A model generated the notes under the pieces. It worked only from the letters and a program-made list of their open reading frames with translations. It had not been told where the DNA came from and did no database searches. Positions 25,769 to 33,741 of a stretch of 64,000 nucleotides of DNA are shown here, in pieces (within the stretch, counting starts at the first letter, position 1; each line of letters opens with the position of its first letter). The stretch comes from Streptomyces sp. NBC_01445 (GTDB taxonomy: Bacteria; Actinomycetota; Actinomycetes; Streptomycetales; Streptomycetaceae). A program made the translations under genes and the position numbers. The DNA lies in NCBI RefSeq assembly GCF_035918235.1, contig NZ_CP109485.1:6445001-6509000 (forward strand). Direction: 5' to 3'.

Positions 25769-27347
25769 GGGAGCCCTCCACTTCATTGTGTTCGGGGGTG
25801 GTTGCCGGGGATGCCGCGGTGCTGACGGCGAGCGCCATCACGGAGTCCTGGGTCGCCTCGCCGGCCGCGAGTTCGCCCGCGATCCGGCCCTGCGCCATGA
25901 CGAGGACCCGGTCGCTCATCCCGAGGACCTCCGGCAGATCGCTGGAGATCATCAGGACGGCGTGCCCGGCCGCGGTGAGTTCGTTGACGAGCTGGTAGAT
26001 CTCGACCTTCGCGCCGACGTCGATGCCGCGCGTCGGCTCGTCGAGGATGAGGACCTTGATGTCGGCGAGCAGCCACTTGCCGATGACGACCTTCTGCTGG
26101 TTGCCGCCGGACAGGGTGCGCACATGCTGGCCGAGCCCGGCCATGCGCACGCCGAGCTGCTCGGCCATGCGGGCGGCCGCGACGCGCTGCGACTTGCGGT
26201 CCACGAGTCCCGCGCGGGTCGCCGAACGCAGGGTGACGAGGCCCAGGTTCTCCTCGACGGAGGCGTCCAGGAGGAGGCCCTGCCCCTTGCGGTCCTCGGG
26301 CACGAGCCCGACGCCGGCGGCCATCGCCGCGTTCACGTCGTGCCGCGGCAGCCGCGCGCCCGCGACCTCGACCGTGCCCTTGTCGTACGGGTCGGCGCCG
26401 AACACGGCACGGACGACCTCGGTACGGCCCGCGCCCACGAGGCCCGCGATGCCGACGACCTCGCCGGCCCGCACCTCGAAGTGCACGTCGTGGAAGACCC
26501 CGTCGCGGGTCAGTCCCTCGACCCGCAGCAACGGGGCGTCGGTGGCGTCGAGTCGGGGCCGCTCGCGCGGGTACTGCTGCTCGATGCTGCGGCCCACCAT
26601 GAGCCGTACGAGCTCGGCCTCGGGGGTGGACGCGGGGACCTGGCCGACGCTCCTGCCGTCGCGGATGACCGTGACGCGGTCGCCGAGCGCGGCGATCTCC
26701 TCCAGGTGGTGGGTGATGAAGACGACGCCGACGCCGTCCTCGCGCAGCGCGCGCACGATCCCGAAGAGCTTGTCCACCTCCTCCGAGGTGAGCACGGCCG
26801 TCGGCTCGTCCATGATCAGGACGCGGGCGTCCAGGCTCAGAGCCTTCGCGATCTCGACCATCTGGAGCCGGGCGATGCCCAGTTCGCGCACCCGGGCGCG
26901 GGGCGACACCGTCAGGCCGACGCGCCGGAGCAGCTCCTCGGCGTCGGCTTCCATCTTCTTGCGGTCGATCAGCCCGAGGCGGCGTGGCTGGCGGCCCAGG
27001 AAGATGTTCTCGGCGACCGTCAGATCGGGGACGAGGTTGAACTCCTGGTAGATGGTGGCGATCCCGAGACGCTCGGCGTCCTGCGCCCCGTGGATACGGG
27101 CCTCCTGGCCGTCGACGACGATCCGGCCCGCGTCGGGCCGGTAGGCGCCGGAGAGCATCTTGATGAGGGTGCTCTTGCCCGCGCCGTTCTCGCCGAGCAG
27201 CACGTGCACCTCGCCGCGGCGCAGATCGAAGTCGACGCTGTCGAGCGCGACGACGCCGGGGAACGTCTTGCGTATCCCCTCGATGCGCAGCAGCTCGTCG
27301 GCCGGCGCGGTCGGCTCCTTGCCGGGCCGCTCTTCCGGGTTGCTCAC
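25758..27347 (-). CDS. rbsA: Ribose ABC transporter ATP-binding protein RbsA
   Basis: A 529-residue double-NBD sugar ATPase. NBD1 has Walker A GENGAGKS (52-59), Q-loop, LGIARLQMVEIAKAL in place of LSGGQ, and LIMDEPTAVL. NBD2 has the degenerate Walker A GLVGAGRTE typical of RbsA/MglA, LSGGNQQK and LILDEPTRGID. It powers ribose uptake with the fused RbsC-B. GTG 27347 has GGAGGA upstream and overlaps the LacI stop (GTGA). Its 3' end overlaps the permease start. The whole operon is translationally coupled. Confidence 0.93.
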   Translation of the reverse strand: MSNPEERPGKEPTAPADELLRIEGIRKTFPGVVALDSVDFDLRRGEVHVLLGENGAGKSTLIKMLSGAYRPDAGRIVVDGQEARIHGAQDAERLGIATIYQEFNLVPDLTVAENIFLGRQPRRLGLIDRKKMEADAEELLRRVGLTVSPRARVRELGIARLQMVEIAKALSLDARVLIMDEPTAVLTSEEVDKLFGIVRALREDGVGVVFITHHLEEIAALGDRVTVIRDGRSVGQVPASTPEAELVRLMVGRSIEQQYPRERPRLDATDAPLLRVEGLTRDGVFHDVHFEVRAGEVVGIAGLVGAGRTEVVRAVFGADPYDKGTVEVAGARLPRHDVNAAMAAGVGLVPEDRKGQGLLLDASVEENLGLVTLRSATRAGLVDRKSQRVAAARMAEQLGVRMAGLGQHVRTLSGGNQQKVVIGKWLLADIKVLILDEPTRGIDVGAKVEIYQLVNELTAAGHAVLMISSDLPEVLGMSDRVLVMAQGRIAGELAAGEATQDSVMALAVSTAASPATTPEHNEVEGSRGH

Positions 27348-28417
27348 GGGTTCCTCCTCGTTGAGGTCGTGGCGGTGGGGGTGTCTGCGGGAGCCGTGGG
27401 CACCGGGGGCCGGGCCTCAGAGGTCCCCGCCTCGCCGCAGGACCGGCGGACGACCAGACGCGCCGGCAGCGTCACCGACTGCGGGGGCCTGCCCTCGATG
27501 CGGTCGATCAGGGCCCGTACGGCGGCCCGGCCGAGGTCCTTGGTCGGCTGGGCGATCGCCGTCACCGGTGGGTCGGTGTGCACGAACCAGGGGATGTCGT
27601 CGAAGGCCGCGAGCCCGATGTCGTGCGGCACGCGCAGCCCGGCGGCCCTGATGGCGTCGAGCGCGCCGAGCGCCATCAGGTTGTCGGCGGCGAACACGAC
27701 CTCGGGCGGCTCGGACAGGGCGAGGAAGCGCTCCGTCGCGCGCCGGCCGCTGTCCGCCTGGAAGTCGCCCTGCCCGATGTAGGCGTCCGGCAGTGCGATC
27801 CCGAACGCTGCGAGCGCCTCGCGGAACGCCTCGACGCGCTCGCTGCCCGTCGTGGTGGCGGCGGGCCCCGCGATGATGGCGAGGCGGCGGTGGCCGAGGG
27901 CGTGCAGATGGGCCACGAGGTCGCGCACGGCGGCGCGTCCGTCGGACCGGACCACGGGCACGTCCACGCCCGGGATCCAGCGGTCGACGAAGACCATCGG
28001 CGTACCGGCCCGAGCGGCCTCCAGCATCAGCGGCGAGCCGCCGTCGGTGGGGGAGACGAGGAGGCCGTCGATGCGCCGGTCGACGAGCGTGCGTACGTGG
28101 TGGTCCTGTATGTCGGGCTGCTCGTCCGCGTTCCCGATGATGACGCTGTAGCCCAGCGCGCGGGCCTCCTCCTCCACGGAGCGGGCCAGCTCGGTGAAGT
28201 ACGGGTTGAGCACGTCACTGATGACCAGGCCGAGCGTGCGGGTCTGGGCGGTGCGCAGGGAGCGGGCCACGGCGTTCGGGCGGTAGCCGAGCGACTCGAC
28301 GGCGCCGAGCACGCGTGCGCGGGCGTCCGGGCTCACGGACGGGTGGCTGTTCAGCACCCGCGAGACCGTGGCGACGGAGACACCCGCCGCCGCGGCGACG
28401 TCCTTGATGCTCGCCAT
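27344..28417 (-). CDS. LacI-family repressor heading the ribose operon
   Basis: A 357-residue LacI/GalR regulator and first gene of the ribose operon, so probably autoregulated. HTH residues 3-22 (IKDVAAAAGVSVATVSRVLN) and hinge (YRPNAVARSLRT) are followed by an effector domain with LGLVISDVLNPYF, FVDRWIPG, HRRLAIIAGP and DIGLAAFDDIPW. ATG 28417 has a full AAGGAGGT; upstream in-frame ATGs would add a non-homologous extension through an operator-like palindrome. The likely effector is ribose or its phosphate, from operon content. Confidence 0.92.
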   Translation of the reverse strand: MASIKDVAAAAGVSVATVSRVLNSHPSVSPDARARVLGAVESLGYRPNAVARSLRTAQTRTLGLVISDVLNPYFTELARSVEEEARALGYSVIIGNADEQPDIQDHHVRTLVDRRIDGLLVSPTDGGSPLMLEAARAGTPMVFVDRWIPGVDVPVVRSDGRAAVRDLVAHLHALGHRRLAIIAGPAATTTGSERVEAFREALAAFGIALPDAYIGQGDFQADSGRRATERFLALSEPPEVVFAADNLMALGALDAIRAAGLRVPHDIGLAAFDDIPWFVHTDPPVTAIAQPTKDLGRAAVRALIDRIEGRPPQSVTLPARLVVRRSCGEAGTSEARPPVPTAPADTPTATTSTRRNP

Positions 28418-28447
28418 CGCGGGACCACCTCCTTGTGGCTGCATGGA

Positions 28448-28463
28448 CCGGAACGGGTTCCGG
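28448..28463. promoter_or_regulatory. 16-bp inverted repeat in the leader of the ribose operon
   Basis: CCGGAAC-GG-GTTCCGG has perfect 7-bp arms, 30 bases before the repressor start. It could be a second operator or a small RNA hairpin near the RBS. Confidence 0.45.
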
Positions 28464-28518
28464 AACCTGGTGCGCAACGGGGCCGGCATCTGGTCCGAGA
28501 CGTGGTCCGACACCGTCA

Positions 28519-28557
28519 TGGAATCGATTACACGGAGGATTGGAATCGATTACACGG
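28519..28557. promoter_or_regulatory. Tandem LacI-type operators of the ribose operon
   Basis: TGGAATCGATTACACGG occurs identically at 28519-28535 and 28541-28557. Each copy contains the near-palindrome GNAATCGATTAC around ATCGAT. The 22-bp spacing puts both on one DNA face. They lie about 100-140 bases upstream of the repressor start, between it and the divergent zinc-ribbon gene. Confidence 0.65.
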
Positions 28558-28701
28558 GCTCTTGGCAACCCCCGTTCCGCTTGTCGAGACCGGATCGTGA
28601 TGTCCGCCGCCGTCGCGGCCGCTGCCGGACGGGCGTGTCAGTGGCGCGTGAGACGCTGGCGGAAGCCGGTCACGCAACCCGCACGGAAGGGGCACACGCC
28701 C

Positions 28702-29286
28702 GTGAACCACGCACAGCTCACCGCGCTCGGCCGGGCCCTGCGCCTCCTCGGCGAGCACGGCGAGGGCCTCAGCACCGACACGCCCGACAGCAAGCTGCAC
28801 GAGATGCGCGCGGACGTGAAGCGCGCGCTGGATCTCGTCGAGGACTCCGTCACGGGTGACGCGCCCACCACCCGCTGCCCGGAGCACCCGACGGGCCCGG
28901 TCGACGAGAACGCGCAGGACCTGTGCCTCCTCTGCGAGACCCGCCGCCGCGTCGCCCGCCGCTCCGAGATCAACGGCGCGTACCCCGCCAGACCCCGGCA
29001 GGGCGAGGCCGCGGACGCCCCGTCGATGTCGCGGTACGGCATCCGGGAGGACCGCCCGCAGCCCCAGCAGCGCTGGCTCCCCGAGAAGTGGAACGGCCAG
29101 GTGTGGCAGCTGTGCGGCACCCCGCGGCACGACCGCAGGGAGGCCGAGCACTTTCTCGCGGCCCAGCGCAGGGAGCCCCGCGCGGCCTCGGCGTACCGCC
29201 TGGTCCACGCCTTCACGGACTACGAGGTGGTGCGGGTCTGGGGCACGCCCATCAAGGTGGACATCGAACCCATGGGCGGGCTGTAG
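28702..29286 (+). CDS. Hypothetical protein with a zinc-ribbon-like motif
   Basis: A 194-residue protein that I do not recognise. The N-terminal 50 residues are helical (LTALGRALRLLGEHGEGL; MRADVKRALDLVED). A CPEH...CLLC arrangement follows (about residues 59-82) that could bind one zinc ion. The C-terminal half has WLPEKWNGQVWQLCGTPRHD and a YRLVHAFTDYEVVRVWG segment. GTG 28702 has GGAAGGGG about 10 bases upstream; codons before it are unlikely to be translated. It is divergent from the ribose operon and 55 bases ahead of recD2. Confidence 0.7.
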   Translation: MNHAQLTALGRALRLLGEHGEGLSTDTPDSKLHEMRADVKRALDLVEDSVTGDAPTTRCPEHPTGPVDENAQDLCLLCETRRRVARRSEINGAYPARPRQGEAADAPSMSRYGIREDRPQPQQRWLPEKWNGQVWQLCGTPRHDRREAEHFLAAQRREPRAASAYRLVHAFTDYEVVRVWGTPIKVDIEPMGGL

Positions 29287-29341
29287 CCCGTAATCGGGGC
29301 ACCGCTCCCCGGGTGTCCGACCCCACCGGTACGGTCGCCTC

Positions 29342-31645
29342 ATGCCGAACCCGGGGATGGCGGTGCTCGAGGGGGTCCTCGAGCGGATCACGTACGCCAA
29401 CGAGGAGAGCGGGTACACGGTCGCCCGCGTGGACACCGGCCGCGGTGGCGGCGATCTGCTCACCGTCGTCGGCGCGCTGCTCGGCGCGCAGGCCGGCGAG
29501 TCGCTGCGCATGGAGGGCCGCTGGGGCTCCCACCCGCAGTACGGCAAGCAGTTCACCGTGGAGAACTACACGACGGTCCTGCCCGCCACCATCCAGGGCA
29601 TCCGCCGTTACCTCGGCTCCGGCCTGGTCAAGGGCATCGGCCCGGTCTTCGCCGACCGGATCACCCGTCACTTCGGCCTGGACACCCTCGACATCATCGA
29701 GCAGGCCCCGGCCCGCCTGATCGAGGTGCCGGGCCTCGGCCCCAAGCGCACGAAGAAGATCGCCGACGCCTGGGAGGAACAGAAGGCCATCAAGGAAGTG
29801 ATGGTCTTCCTCCAGAGCGTGGAGGTGTCCACGTCGATCGCGGTGCGCATCTACAAGAAGTACGGCGACGCGTCGATCTCCGTCGTCAAGAACCAGCCCT
29901 ACCGGCTCGCCTCTGACGTCTGGGGCATCGGCTTCCTCACCGCCGACCGCATCGCGCAGTCCGTCGGCATCCCCCACGACAGCCCCGAGCGCGTCAAGGC
30001 AGGCCTGCAGTACGCCCTTTCGCAGTCCACCGACCAGGGCCACTGCTTCCTGCCGGAGGAGCAGCTGATCTCCGACGCGGTCAAGCTCCTCCAGGTCGAC
30101 ACGGGCCTGGTCATCGACTGCCTGGGCGAGCTGGCGGGCGAGGAGGAGGGCGTCGTACGGGAGCGGGTGCCGGGCCCGGAAGGCGGGGAGGAGCTGGTGA
30201 CCGCGGTCTATCTCGTCCCCTTCCACCGCGCCGAACTCTCCCTGTCCGCCCAGCTGCTGCGCCTCCTGCGCACCGACGAGGACCGGATGCCGGCGTTCCG
30301 GGACGTCGCGTGGGACAAGGCCCTGACCTGGCTCGCGGGGCGTACGGGGGCCGAGCTCGCGCCCGAGCAGGAGGAGGCGGTGAAGCTCGCCCTGACGCAG
30401 AAGGTCGCCGTCCTCACCGGAGGGCCCGGCTGCGGCAAGTCGTTCACGGTCCGCTCGATCGTCGAACTGGCCCGCGCCAAGCGGGCGAAGGTCGTCCTGG
30501 CCGCCCCCACGGGCCGCGCCGCCAAGCGCCTGGCCGAGCTGACGGGCGCGGAGGCGTCCACGGTGCACCGTCTGCTCGAACTCAAGCCCGGCGGTGACGC
30601 GGCGTACGACAGGGACCGGCCGCTCGACGCCGACCTCGTCGTGGTCGACGAGGCGTCGATGCTGGACCTCCTGCTGGCCAACAAGCTGGTCAAGGCCGTG
30701 CCGCCGGGCGCCCATCTGCTCTTCGTGGGCGACGTCGACCAGCTGCCGAGCGTCGGCGCGGGCGAAGTGCTGCGCGACCTGCTCGGTGACGGCAGCCCGG
30801 TCCCCGCGGTCCGCCTCACCCGCATCTTCCGCCAGGCCCAGGAGTCCGGCGTCGTCACGAACGCGCACCGCATCAACGCGGGTCAGCACCCGCTCACCCA
30901 GGGCCTCAAGGACTTCTTCCTGTTCGCGGAGGAGGACACGGAGGAGGCGGGCCGGCTCACCGTCGATGTCGCCGCCCGCCGCATCCCCGCCAAGTTCGGC
31001 CTCGACCCGCGGCGCGACGTCCAGGTCCTCGCCCCGATGCACCGCGGGCCGGCCGGTGCCGGCACCCTCAACGGCCTGCTCCAGCAAGCCGTCACGCCCG
31101 CCCGCCCCGACCTCCCCGAGAAGCGCTTCGGCGGCCGGGTCTTCCGTGTGGGCGACAAAGTCACCCAGATCAGAAACAACTACGAGAAGGGGGCGAACGG
31201 CGTCTTCAATGGCACCGTCGGCGTCGTCACCTCCCTCGACGCGGACGAGCAGCGGCTGACCGTACTCACCGACGAGGACGAGGAAGTCGTATACGAATTC
31301 GATGAGCTGGACGAGCTGGCTCACGCGTATGCGGTGACGATCCACCGCTCCCAGGGAAGTGAGTACCCGTGCGTCGTGATCCCGGTCACGACCGGCGCCT
31401 GGATGATGCTGCAGAGGAACCTCCTCTATACGGCGGTCACTCGGGCCAAGAAGCTGGTGGTGCTCGTCGGTTCACGCAAAGCGCTCGGCCAGGCGGTGCG
31501 CACGGTCTCCGCGGGAAGGCGTTGCACGGCGCTCCGTTTCCGGCTCTCCGGGGGCACATCCTTCGGTTTGGTAACTTTCGATCGATCAAATGAGTCGGAA
31601 ACGTCACACGGGCTTTCCGGGAGCGGGGCGAAGAGGGCAGGATGA
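29342..31645 (+). CDS. recD2: RecD2-type ATP-dependent DNA helicase
   Basis: A 767-residue SF1B 5'-3' helicase of the RecD2/TraA class, which works without RecBC. The N-terminal OB-like and helix-hairpin-helix region (VPGLGPKRTKKIADAW near residue 130) is followed by the motor. Motif I is GGPGCGKS (360-367), motif Ia is APTGRAAKRL, motif II is VVDEASMLD, motif III is GDVDQLPSVG and motif IV/V regions include RIFRQAQ. Motif VI is YTAVTRAKK, and AYAVTIHRSQGSEYP lies in the UvrD-C-like region. A tail of about 35 residues after VSAGRR is unlike the family and may be poorly conserved. No clear RBS precedes ATG 29342. Confidence 0.92.
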   Translation: MPNPGMAVLEGVLERITYANEESGYTVARVDTGRGGGDLLTVVGALLGAQAGESLRMEGRWGSHPQYGKQFTVENYTTVLPATIQGIRRYLGSGLVKGIGPVFADRITRHFGLDTLDIIEQAPARLIEVPGLGPKRTKKIADAWEEQKAIKEVMVFLQSVEVSTSIAVRIYKKYGDASISVVKNQPYRLASDVWGIGFLTADRIAQSVGIPHDSPERVKAGLQYALSQSTDQGHCFLPEEQLISDAVKLLQVDTGLVIDCLGELAGEEEGVVRERVPGPEGGEELVTAVYLVPFHRAELSLSAQLLRLLRTDEDRMPAFRDVAWDKALTWLAGRTGAELAPEQEEAVKLALTQKVAVLTGGPGCGKSFTVRSIVELARAKRAKVVLAAPTGRAAKRLAELTGAEASTVHRLLELKPGGDAAYDRDRPLDADLVVVDEASMLDLLLANKLVKAVPPGAHLLFVGDVDQLPSVGAGEVLRDLLGDGSPVPAVRLTRIFRQAQESGVVTNAHRINAGQHPLTQGLKDFFLFAEEDTEEAGRLTVDVAARRIPAKFGLDPRRDVQVLAPMHRGPAGAGTLNGLLQQAVTPARPDLPEKRFGGRVFRVGDKVTQIRNNYEKGANGVFNGTVGVVTSLDADEQRLTVLTDEDEEVVYEFDELDELAHAYAVTIHRSQGSEYPCVVIPVTTGAWMMLQRNLLYTAVTRAKKLVVLVGSRKALGQAVRTVSAGRRCTALRFRLSGGTSFGLVTFDRSNESETSHGLSGSGAKRAG

Positions 31646-31653
31646 GCAGGTTG

Positions 31654-31670
31654 GCGGCACTCAGTGCCGC
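31654..31670 (+). terminator. Hairpin between recD2 and citA
   Basis: GCGGCAC-TCA-GTGCCGC, a perfect 7-bp stem with a 3-base loop, lies 9 bases after the recD2 stop. It could be a terminator or a citA promoter operator; no T-run. Confidence 0.4.
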
Positions 31671-31779
31671 GAATAGGCCCAATGGTCGACCCCGAGTGCA
31701 CTCTGCTGGGCCAAGTGGGGGATGGTAGAGAACAGTCAGGGCACCTCGAAGAAGAGGCACTACGTCGGTGAGGGATGAC

Positions 31780-33069
31780 GTGAGCGACAACTCTGTAGTA
31801 CTGCGGTACGGCGATGGCGAGTACACCTACCCGGTGATCGACAGCACCGTCGGTGACAAGGGCTTCGACATCGGGAAGCTCCGGGCTCAGACCGGTCTGG
31901 TGACCCTCGACAGCGGATACGGCAACACCGCCGCCTATAAATCCGCGATCACCTATCTCGACGGTGAGCAGGGCATCCTCCGGTACCGCGGCTACCCGAT
32001 CGAGCAGCTGGCCGAGCGTTCCACCTTCACCGAGGTGGCCTACCTGCTGATCAACGGCGAGCTCCCGACCGTCGACGAGCTCTCCACTTTCAAGAACGAG
32101 ATCACCGGGCACACGCTGCTCCACGAGGACGTCAAGCGGTTCTTCGACGGCTTCCCGCGTGACGCCCACCCGATGGCGATGCTGTCCTCCGTGGTCAGCG
32201 CCCTGTCGACGTTCTACCAGGACAGTCACAACCCGTTCGACGAGCAGCAGCGCCACCTGTCGACGATCCGGCTGCTCGCCAAGCTGCCGACGATCGCGGC
32301 GTACGCGTACAAGAAGTCGATCGGCCACCCGTTCGTCTACCCGCGCAACGACCTCGGCTACGTCGAGAACTTCCTGCGCATGACGTTCTCGGTGCCGGCG
32401 CAGGAGTACGACCTCGACCCGGTCGTCGTCGCCGCGCTCGAGAAGCTGCTCATCCTGCACGCGGACCACGAGCAGAACTGTTCGACGTCCACCGTGCGTC
32501 TGGTCGGCTCCTCGCAGGCGAACATGTTCGCCTCGATCTCCGCCGGTATCTCCGCGCTGTGGGGCCCGCTGCACGGCGGCGCCAACCAGTCGGTCCTGGA
32601 GATGCTCGAGGGCATCCAGGCCAACGGCGGCGATGTCGACTCCTTCATCCGCAAGGTGAAGAACAAGGAGGACGGCGTCCGCCTGATGGGCTTCGGCCAC
32701 CGGGTGTACAAGTCCTTCGACCCGCGCGCCAAGATCATCAAGGCTGCGGCGCACGATGTCCTCTCGGCCCTCGGCAAGTCCGACGAGCTGCTCGACATCG
32801 CGCTCAAGCTGGAGGAGCACGCGCTCTCCGACGAGTACTTCGTCTCGCGCAACCTCTACCCGAACGTCGACTTCTACACGGGCCTCATCTACCGGGCCAT
32901 GGGCTTCCCGACCGAGATGTTCACGGTCCTGTTCGCCCTCGGCCGGCTGCCGGGCTGGATCGCCCAGTGGCACGAGATGATCAAGGAGCCGGGATCGCGC
33001 ATCGGCCGCCCGCGCCAGATCTACACCGGCGAGGTCCTGCGCGACTTCGTCCCCGTCGAGGCCCGCTGA
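31780..33069 (+). CDS. citA: Citrate synthase
   Basis: A 429-residue hexameric-type (GltA-like) citrate synthase, condensing acetyl-CoA and oxaloacetate at entry to the TCA cycle. The catalytic triad can be placed: His265 in LHGGANQ, His307 in GFGHRVYK and Asp364 in NVDFYTG, almost matching E. coli numbering. An N-terminal beta domain (VVLRYGDGEYTYPVID) is present. GTG 31780 gives MSDNSVVLRY, the usual Streptomyces N-terminus, with GTGAGG 6 bases upstream; GTG 31768 would add four residues. The last 14 codons and stop are repeated just downstream. Confidence 0.95.
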   Translation: MSDNSVVLRYGDGEYTYPVIDSTVGDKGFDIGKLRAQTGLVTLDSGYGNTAAYKSAITYLDGEQGILRYRGYPIEQLAERSTFTEVAYLLINGELPTVDELSTFKNEITGHTLLHEDVKRFFDGFPRDAHPMAMLSSVVSALSTFYQDSHNPFDEQQRHLSTIRLLAKLPTIAAYAYKKSIGHPFVYPRNDLGYVENFLRMTFSVPAQEYDLDPVVVAALEKLLILHADHEQNCSTSTVRLVGSSQANMFASISAGISALWGPLHGGANQSVLEMLEGIQANGGDVDSFIRKVKNKEDGVRLMGFGHRVYKSFDPRAKIIKAAAHDVLSALGKSDELLDIALKLEEHALSDEYFVSRNLYPNVDFYTGLIYRAMGFPTEMFTVLFALGRLPGWIAQWHEMIKEPGSRIGRPRQIYTGEVLRDFVPVEAR

Positions 33070-33181
33070 TCCTCGGCCGGGGGTCCGGGGGTTGCTCCCC
33101 GGGTCAGCACAGTACCGGCGAGGTCCTGCGCGACTTCGTCCCCGTCGAGGCCCGCTGATCCTCGGCCGGGGGTCCGGGGGT
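33025..33181 (+). repeat. 89-bp tandem duplication of the citA 3' end
   Basis: Bases 33025-33092 recur exactly at 33114-33181 (68 of 68 identical, period 89). The unit holds the final citA codons (TGEVLRDFVPVEAR, stop) plus the CCGGGG hairpin. The two units diverge only in the hairpin loops and the 3' flank, which indicates a recent event. Confidence 0.95.
33085..33102 (+). terminator. First citA hairpin
   Basis: CCGGGG and CCCCGG arms with a 6-base loop, 16 bases after the citA stop. It lies in the first copy of the duplication. Confidence 0.55.
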
Positions 33182-33190
33182 CGCCCCCGG
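33174..33190 (+). terminator. Second citA hairpin (duplicate)
   Basis: CCGGGGG-TCG-CCCCCGG, a perfect 7-bp stem, is the counterpart of the first hairpin at the end of the second repeat unit. Confidence 0.55.
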
Positions 33191-33285
33191 GTCTGCGCGG
33201 CCCGCGCTGCGTGACCGCACACCACGCAGCGCACCCCGCATGCAGCGCACCCCGCGTAGAGCGGGAGCAGAAGTAAAGAGAAAGC

Positions 33286-33341
33286 GGAAAGCGCCCCCCT
33301 GCCAGTCCCCCCACGGGCCGGCAGTCGGGGCGCTTTCCTTT
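33286..33341 (+). terminator. Long hairpin terminator downstream of citA
   Basis: GGAAAGCGCCCC pairs with GGGGCGCTTTCC, with an inner CTGCC/GGCAG stem and a T3 run after it. It is the third terminator-like structure after citA and the strongest. Confidence 0.75.
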
Positions 33342-33741
33342 GTCCCGGTGCGGATTCCCCCCACGGGATCCGTCCGGGCGTCTATGGTGCGGTCTGCCGG
33401 GACGCGTACACGGGAGGGCCGCTCAAGCTCTCCGTGGCACGTGTCCCGGCCAACGCAGTCGGGTCCGTCCCCCAAGACGGCCCCGGTCAACACAGAAACG
33501 CCCCCCAAGACGTTCCTGCATCGCCTCCTTAGACTCACGAGAACCTCAAATGGTTACGTTCGGATCACTGTGATCTGCGTCTCTTGCATATGTCCTGATC
33601 GTGCGCAAGAGACCCCATATGTAGATCGAGGTTCGGACGTGAGAATGCTGCGGTTGTGATGTGAGGCGAATGTGAAGACCCCTTGATGATGGGCCAGAGC
33701 AGGGGCAATGGGAAGTCCTTCCAGAAAAAGGGCCCTCACCT
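33342..33741. other. 400-bp gap between convergent citA and copA with palindromes
   Basis: No gene I can support. The right part is less GC-rich than its surroundings. GATCACTGTGATC (33563-33575) is a perfect 13-bp palindrome. GTCTCTTGC at 33579-33587 pairs with GCAAGAGAC at 33605-33613 (9-bp stem, 17-base loop), and CATATG occurs twice. Operator-like and hairpin-like structure between two gene ends could mark a small RNA. Confidence 0.4.

Noticed and set aside
33104-33538. Minus-strand frame of 144 codons (with AAGGAGG within it) between citA and copA
   Set aside because: It runs through the citA terminators and duplicated gene end, has no third-position GC bias, and the AAGGAGG is only 2 bases from the nearest ATG.
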